This document shows positions 6,021-8,784 of a stretch of 8,784 nucleotides of DNA, piece by piece. The position numbers were made by a program, and so were the translations under genes. Numbering within the stretch: position 1 is the stretch's first letter; each line of letters opens with the position of its first letter. The notes beneath the pieces are model-generated. The model worked only from the letters and a program-made list of their open reading frames with translations. It had not been told where the DNA came from and searched no databases. Origin of the DNA: Alphaproteobacteria bacterium (GTDB lineage: Bacteria; Pseudomonadota; Alphaproteobacteria; JAJFFI01); assembly GCA_021776755.1 (NCBI GenBank), contig JAJFFI010000427.1, positions 1 to 8,784 on the forward strand, read 5' to 3'.

Positions 6021-7031
6021 ATGGATGAGGCAGCCCTCCGTCAGGCTTTCAGCACCGTATCGGGCGAAAACGCCCGGCTCATGCGGCTTGCGACCTATGC
6101 GGCGGTCGGCGTCGCACTCGTTCTGGTTGCCGGCAAGCTCGTCGCCTGGCTCGCGACGGACAGCGTGTCGATGCTCTCGACACTGGTCGACTCGACCCTC
6201 GATGCCTTCGCCTCCTTCGCCAACCTGATCGCGGTTCGTCACGCCCTCGTGCCTGCCGATCACGAGCACAGGTTCGGGCACGGCAAGGCCGAGGCGCTTG
6301 CCGGGCTCGGTCAGTCAGCATTCATCATCGGTTCGGCGGCGTTCCTGCTGCTCGCGGCGGGGCAGCGGCTGCTACATCCGCGCCCGCTGGAGCAGGGAAC
6401 GCTCGGTCTCGCTGTGATGGGTGTTTCGCTAGTGCTGACGATCGCGCTGGTCCTTTTCCAGCGCCACGTGTCGCGGCGGACCGGATCGATCGCGATCGCC
6501 GCCGACTCGGTGCACTACGTCGGCGATATCCTCGGCAATCTCGCGGTCATCCTCGCAATCGTGCTGTCCGTAATGTTTGGCTGGCTGTGGGCCGATCCGC
6601 TGCTGGGCGCGGCAATTGCGGGCTTCCTGCTGAAGAGTTCGTGGACCATCGCCCGCCAGTCCCTCGACATCCTGATGGACCGCGAGTTGCCCGACGAGGA
6701 CCGCCGCCGCATCGACGAGCTTGCGACCGCGCACCCAGACGTCATCGAGGTGCACGATCTCCGCACCCGCAGCTCCGGGCAACAAAGCTTCATCCAGTTC
6801 CATCTGGTGCTGGCTCCGGACATGACACTGCGCAAGGCGCACCGGATTGGCGATGAGGTCGAGGCGGCGATTCTTGAAGGGTATCCGGAGGCCGAAGTGC
6901 TGGTGCATCTCGACCCGGAAGGCTTCGATGAACATGTGGCAACCGCGGAAGTGGTCGAAACCGCACGTGCCTCGGAAGAGGCGGGAGAAGGGTCCCGGGA
7001 CGACCTTGATCCGGACCCGGCACGTGAGTGA
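6021..7031 (+). CDS. Cation diffusion facilitator transporter, FieF/YiiP-like
   Basis: Inner-membrane divalent metal/proton antiporter of 336 residues, expected to export zinc, iron or a similar cation. By alignment from memory with E. coli YiiP, every metal-site residue is kept: transport site Asp57, Asp61, His165, Asp169; second site Asp80, His83, His87 (in the FGHGKAE motif); cytoplasmic site His245, His261, His274, His296, Asp298. Six hydrophobic segments span about residues 22-205, and the cytoplasmic ferredoxin-like domain follows at 210-300. The protein continues about 35 residues beyond the usual end in an acidic tail (many Glu and Asp from residue 303). The DxxxD plus HxxxD signature is the type associated with Zn/Fe/Cd transport; the true substrate is not decidable here. 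It lies 21 bases after pdxH and may share its transcript. Confidence 0.95.
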   Translation: MDEAALRQAFSTVSGENARLMRLATYAAVGVALVLVAGKLVAWLATDSVSMLSTLVDSTLDAFASFANLIAVRHALVPADHEHRFGHGKAEALAGLGQSAFIIGSAAFLLLAAGQRLLHPRPLEQGTLGLAVMGVSLVLTIALVLFQRHVSRRTGSIAIAADSVHYVGDILGNLAVILAIVLSVMFGWLWADPLLGAAIAGFLLKSSWTIARQSLDILMDRELPDEDRRRIDELATAHPDVIEVHDLRTRSSGQQSFIQFHLVLAPDMTLRKAHRIGDEVEAAILEGYPEAEVLVHLDPEGFDEHVATAEVVETARASEEAGEGSRDDLDPDPARE

Positions 7032-7067
7032 TGCGGCGCGTCCGGTTTCGGGCTAGACTCACACCTC

Positions 7068-8784
7068 ATGGGGGAACGAAACCACATCGCCGGACGGATC
7101 GCCGCCCGGATTGCGGCCCGATCGGGCAGCGCGGTCTGCGCGGCATTGCTGCTGCTTGCCCCGCTGGCAGCGTCGGCGGCCGACTGGGAGCAGTTCTACG
7201 GCGGGCCCCGCGACGACGTGCCGCTGGCCATCGCAGCTGTCCCCGGCGGGGGCCATGTGCTCGTCGGCTATACCGAGTCGGCGGGCAAGGGGAAGGCGGA
7301 TGTCTGGGTCCTGCGGCTCGACGACGCCGGCAAGCAGGTCTGGGAAAAAACCTTCGGCGGCCCCGAAGCCGATACCGCCGACGATGTGCGGGTGACCGCG
7401 GACGGCAGCATCGTGATTGCCGGCAGCACGCGCTCGAAGGGCGCGGGCGAGACCGATGCCTGGGCGATCCTGCTGAATTCAGCAGGTGAGCCGGTCTGGG
7501 AGAAGACCTTCGGCGGCACGGACTACGACGCCTTCGAGTCGGTCGAGGTCGCGAGCGACGGCGGGTTTGTCTTCGCCGGCTACAACCGCTCCAAGGACGG
7601 CGGCAAGCAGGACGCCTGGATCGTCCGCACCGACGCCAAGGGCGAGCCGGTCTGGGAGAAGACCTTCGGCGGCGACAAGGACGACTACGTCAAGCGCATC
7701 GTCTCGGGCCCCACTGGCACGTATGTCGCCGCGGGCTACCAGATCGCGCGGCGCTCGACGGTCGGCAACGGCTGGGTGTTAAAGGTCGACGACAAGGGCA
7801 CCGAAGTCTGGCAGCGCGCCTTCCCCGGGACCAAGAATGACTGGTTCACATCCCTGGCGCCGGCCGGCGATGGCCATATTCTCGCGGGACACACCGAGAC
7901 CAATGGCGCCGGGCGCGAGGATGCCTGGGCGGTTCTGATTGATGAGGCCGGCGCGCCGGTCTGGGACCGCACCTATGGCGGCAAGGAAACCGACGGCGCC
8001 AACGCGGTCGCGGTGCTGCCGCCCGAGCATGCGCCGGCCGCCTTCGTGCTCGCGGGTACGACGCGATCGGGCCAGGACCTAGTCGGCGACGCCTGGGTGG
8101 TCTGGCTCGATGCGGCCGGCAAAAGCCTTGGTGAGGCCTCCTTTGGCGGCAAGAACATCGATACGCTGCATGCCGTGACCGGTGCTGCGGACAAACAGAT
8201 CGTCACGGCCGGCGCCAACACCTCATCGGGCGCAGGTGCGGCGGACGGCTGGGTCCGGCAATTCAGCATGGGCGCTGGTGCTGCCGGCGGCGGCAGCTGG
8301 GCCGGTGCATTGACCGACACGCGCTGGTCGTGGATCTGGCTGGTGGTCGGGCTTGTCGTGCTCGTGCTGTTCGGCGCGGTTGCCGGCGCCGTTCTCGGCC
8401 GGCGGGGCACGCCGAAGCGAGACAATAAGAAATCTGCGGCAGAAGCAGGTAAGCCAAAGTCAGATGGAGCGCCGGAAAAAGCCGTTACCCAGGAAGCGCC
8501 GGAGCTGTCTGCCGAGGTGCTGGCGCTTGCCGGGCTCCCGGATACGCCGGAACCCCGGAAGCCGCAGCCCCGCGTCATGACGAAGGAAATGACAACTCCC
8601 GTCGACGCCGACTACGCCGCAAAGGTGACGGCGGACCTCGACCAGCTTGTCGAGGAAGTCGACTCCGGCCAGCGTGCGCTCGGATCGGGCACACCTATCC
8701 CGCTTGCCGAAGATGTCGACGAGGTCGGCCAATGGGTTCTGCTCGGCTATGACGAGGACGGCTCGAGCGTCCAGTACCGCTTCG
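7068..8784 (+). CDS. Membrane-anchored protein with seven propeller-type repeats (3' end outside window)
   Basis: The frame is open from the ATG at 7068 to the window edge (572 residues visible). A stop at 7029-7031 and the absence of other start codons fix the start. Residues 22-37 form a signal peptide ending ASA, with likely cleavage before Ala38. Seven repeats follow, beginning near residues 40, 92, 144, 196, 248, 299 and 355, each with a core like VWEKTFGG-x3-D, a DGxxVxAG strand and DAWVxxLDxxG. Such WxKTFGG repeats are widespread in bacterial and archaeal secreted proteins and are expected to fold as a beta-propeller; seven fits a closed ring. A helix at about 420-444 (WSWIWLVVGLVVLVLFG) followed by RRGTPKR suggests a periplasmic propeller and a cytoplasmic tail. 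The tail is Lys/Pro-rich, then acidic (DLDQLVEEVD), and unrecognised. Function unknown. Confidence 0.88.
   Translation, partial: MGERNHIAGRIAARIAARSGSAVCAALLLLAPLAASAADWEQFYGGPRDDVPLAIAAVPGGGHVLVGYTESAGKGKADVWVLRLDDAGKQVWEKTFGGPEADTADDVRVTADGSIVIAGSTRSKGAGETDAWAILLNSAGEPVWEKTFGGTDYDAFESVEVASDGGFVFAGYNRSKDGGKQDAWIVRTDAKGEPVWEKTFGGDKDDYVKRIVSGPTGTYVAAGYQIARRSTVGNGWVLKVDDKGTEVWQRAFPGTKNDWFTSLAPAGDGHILAGHTETNGAGREDAWAVLIDEAGAPVWDRTYGGKETDGANAVAVLPPEHAPAAFVLAGTTRSGQDLVGDAWVVWLDAAGKSLGEASFGGKNIDTLHAVTGAADKQIVTAGANTSSGAGAADGWVRQFSMGAGAAGGGSWAGALTDTRWSWIWLVVGLVVLVLFGAVAGAVLGRRGTPKRDNKKSAAEAGKPKSDGAPEKAVTQEAPELSAEVLALAGLPDTPEPRKPQPRVMTKEMTTPVDADYAAKVTADLDQLVEEVDSGQRALGSGTPIPLAEDVDEVGQWVLLGYDEDGSSVQYRF
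7185..8268 (+). repeat. Seven in-frame coding repeats of about 156 bases (propeller blades)
   Basis: Blade starts, taken at the Trp or equivalent of the WEKTFGG core, fall at about 7185, 7341, 7497, 7653, 7809, 7962 and 8130. The first four intervals are exactly 156 bases (52 codons), the next 153 and the last 168. Blades 3 and 4 share an identical 30-base run at 7488-7517 and 7644-7673, exactly 156 apart. Blade 5 has Pro for Gly in its core (AFPG) and blade 7 lacks the Trp (GEASFGG), so the ends of the array are the most diverged. Confidence 0.85.
8325..8399 (+). other. Predicted transmembrane helix of the propeller protein
   Basis: Codons 420-444 encode a strongly hydrophobic stretch with three Trp at the start (WSWIW) and Val/Leu/Ala/Gly through the rest. 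It is followed at once by Arg445, Arg446 and further Lys/Arg. By the positive-inside rule the following tail is cytoplasmic and the repeats before it are outside the inner membrane, in agreement with the N-terminal signal peptide. Confidence 0.8.

Noticed and set aside
5217..6281. Minus-strand open frame of 354 codons across pdxH and the transporter start
   Set aside because: It is antisense to two well-supported genes and has mirror-frame composition.
7028..7489. Plus-strand open frame of 153 codons over the start of the propeller gene
   Set aside because: It has Arg/Gly/Ala-rich mirror composition. The frame starting at 7068 has a signal peptide and regular repeats.
7973..8578. Minus-strand frame of 201 codons rich in Ser, Ala and Pro
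   Set aside because: It is antisense to the propeller repeats and the membrane helix, and its apparent low-complexity character reflects the repeats on the other strand.

Overview
The window is GC-rich, densely coding DNA. Its gene set (FabI, AroC, a PdxH with alphaproteobacterial-style sequence, and lipoproteins of the rickettsial 17 kDa antigen type) points to an alphaproteobacterium, perhaps of the Rhodospirillales. The genus is not determinable from the sequence alone. The order pdxH / 17 kDa-type surface protein / fabI / aroC resembles, from memory, a grouping seen in several alphaproteobacteria, so most of the window looks like ordinary chromosome. I see no transposase, tRNA, rRNA, CRISPR array or phage gene.

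Left part (1-3466): the last codons of a plus-strand gene end against the minus-strand operon fabI-aroC (enoyl-ACP reductase and chorismate synthase). A 99-base divergent region separates fabI from a plus-strand BrkB/YihY-type membrane protein with a soluble C-terminal domain. A perfect 10-bp inverted repeat between the convergent brkB-type gene and the next gene looks like a terminator acting in both directions.

Middle (3555-5402): three consecutive minus-strand genes encode small lipoproteins with a glycine-zipper segment. Two share a cysteine-paired C-terminal domain; the third has a proline-rich tail instead. Upstream of them is a 311-base divergent region carrying an exact tandem 37-bp duplication, a 7-bp inverted repeat and a compound hairpin.

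Right part (5403-8784): pdxH (last step of pyridoxal phosphate synthesis), a FieF/YiiP-like cation diffusion facilitator with all known metal-site residues, and a large open-ended gene for an exported, membrane-anchored protein. That protein has seven about 52-residue repeats, consistent with a seven-bladed beta-propeller, followed by one transmembrane helix and a cytoplasmic tail cut by the window edge. These three genes run in one direction with gaps of 21 and 36 bases and may be co-transcribed.

The most unusual items are the anchored propeller protein, the lipoprotein triplet, the structured pdxH leader, and a PdxH lacking the arginines reported for allosteric feedback in E. coli. None of this amounts to a clear new defence or mobile system.
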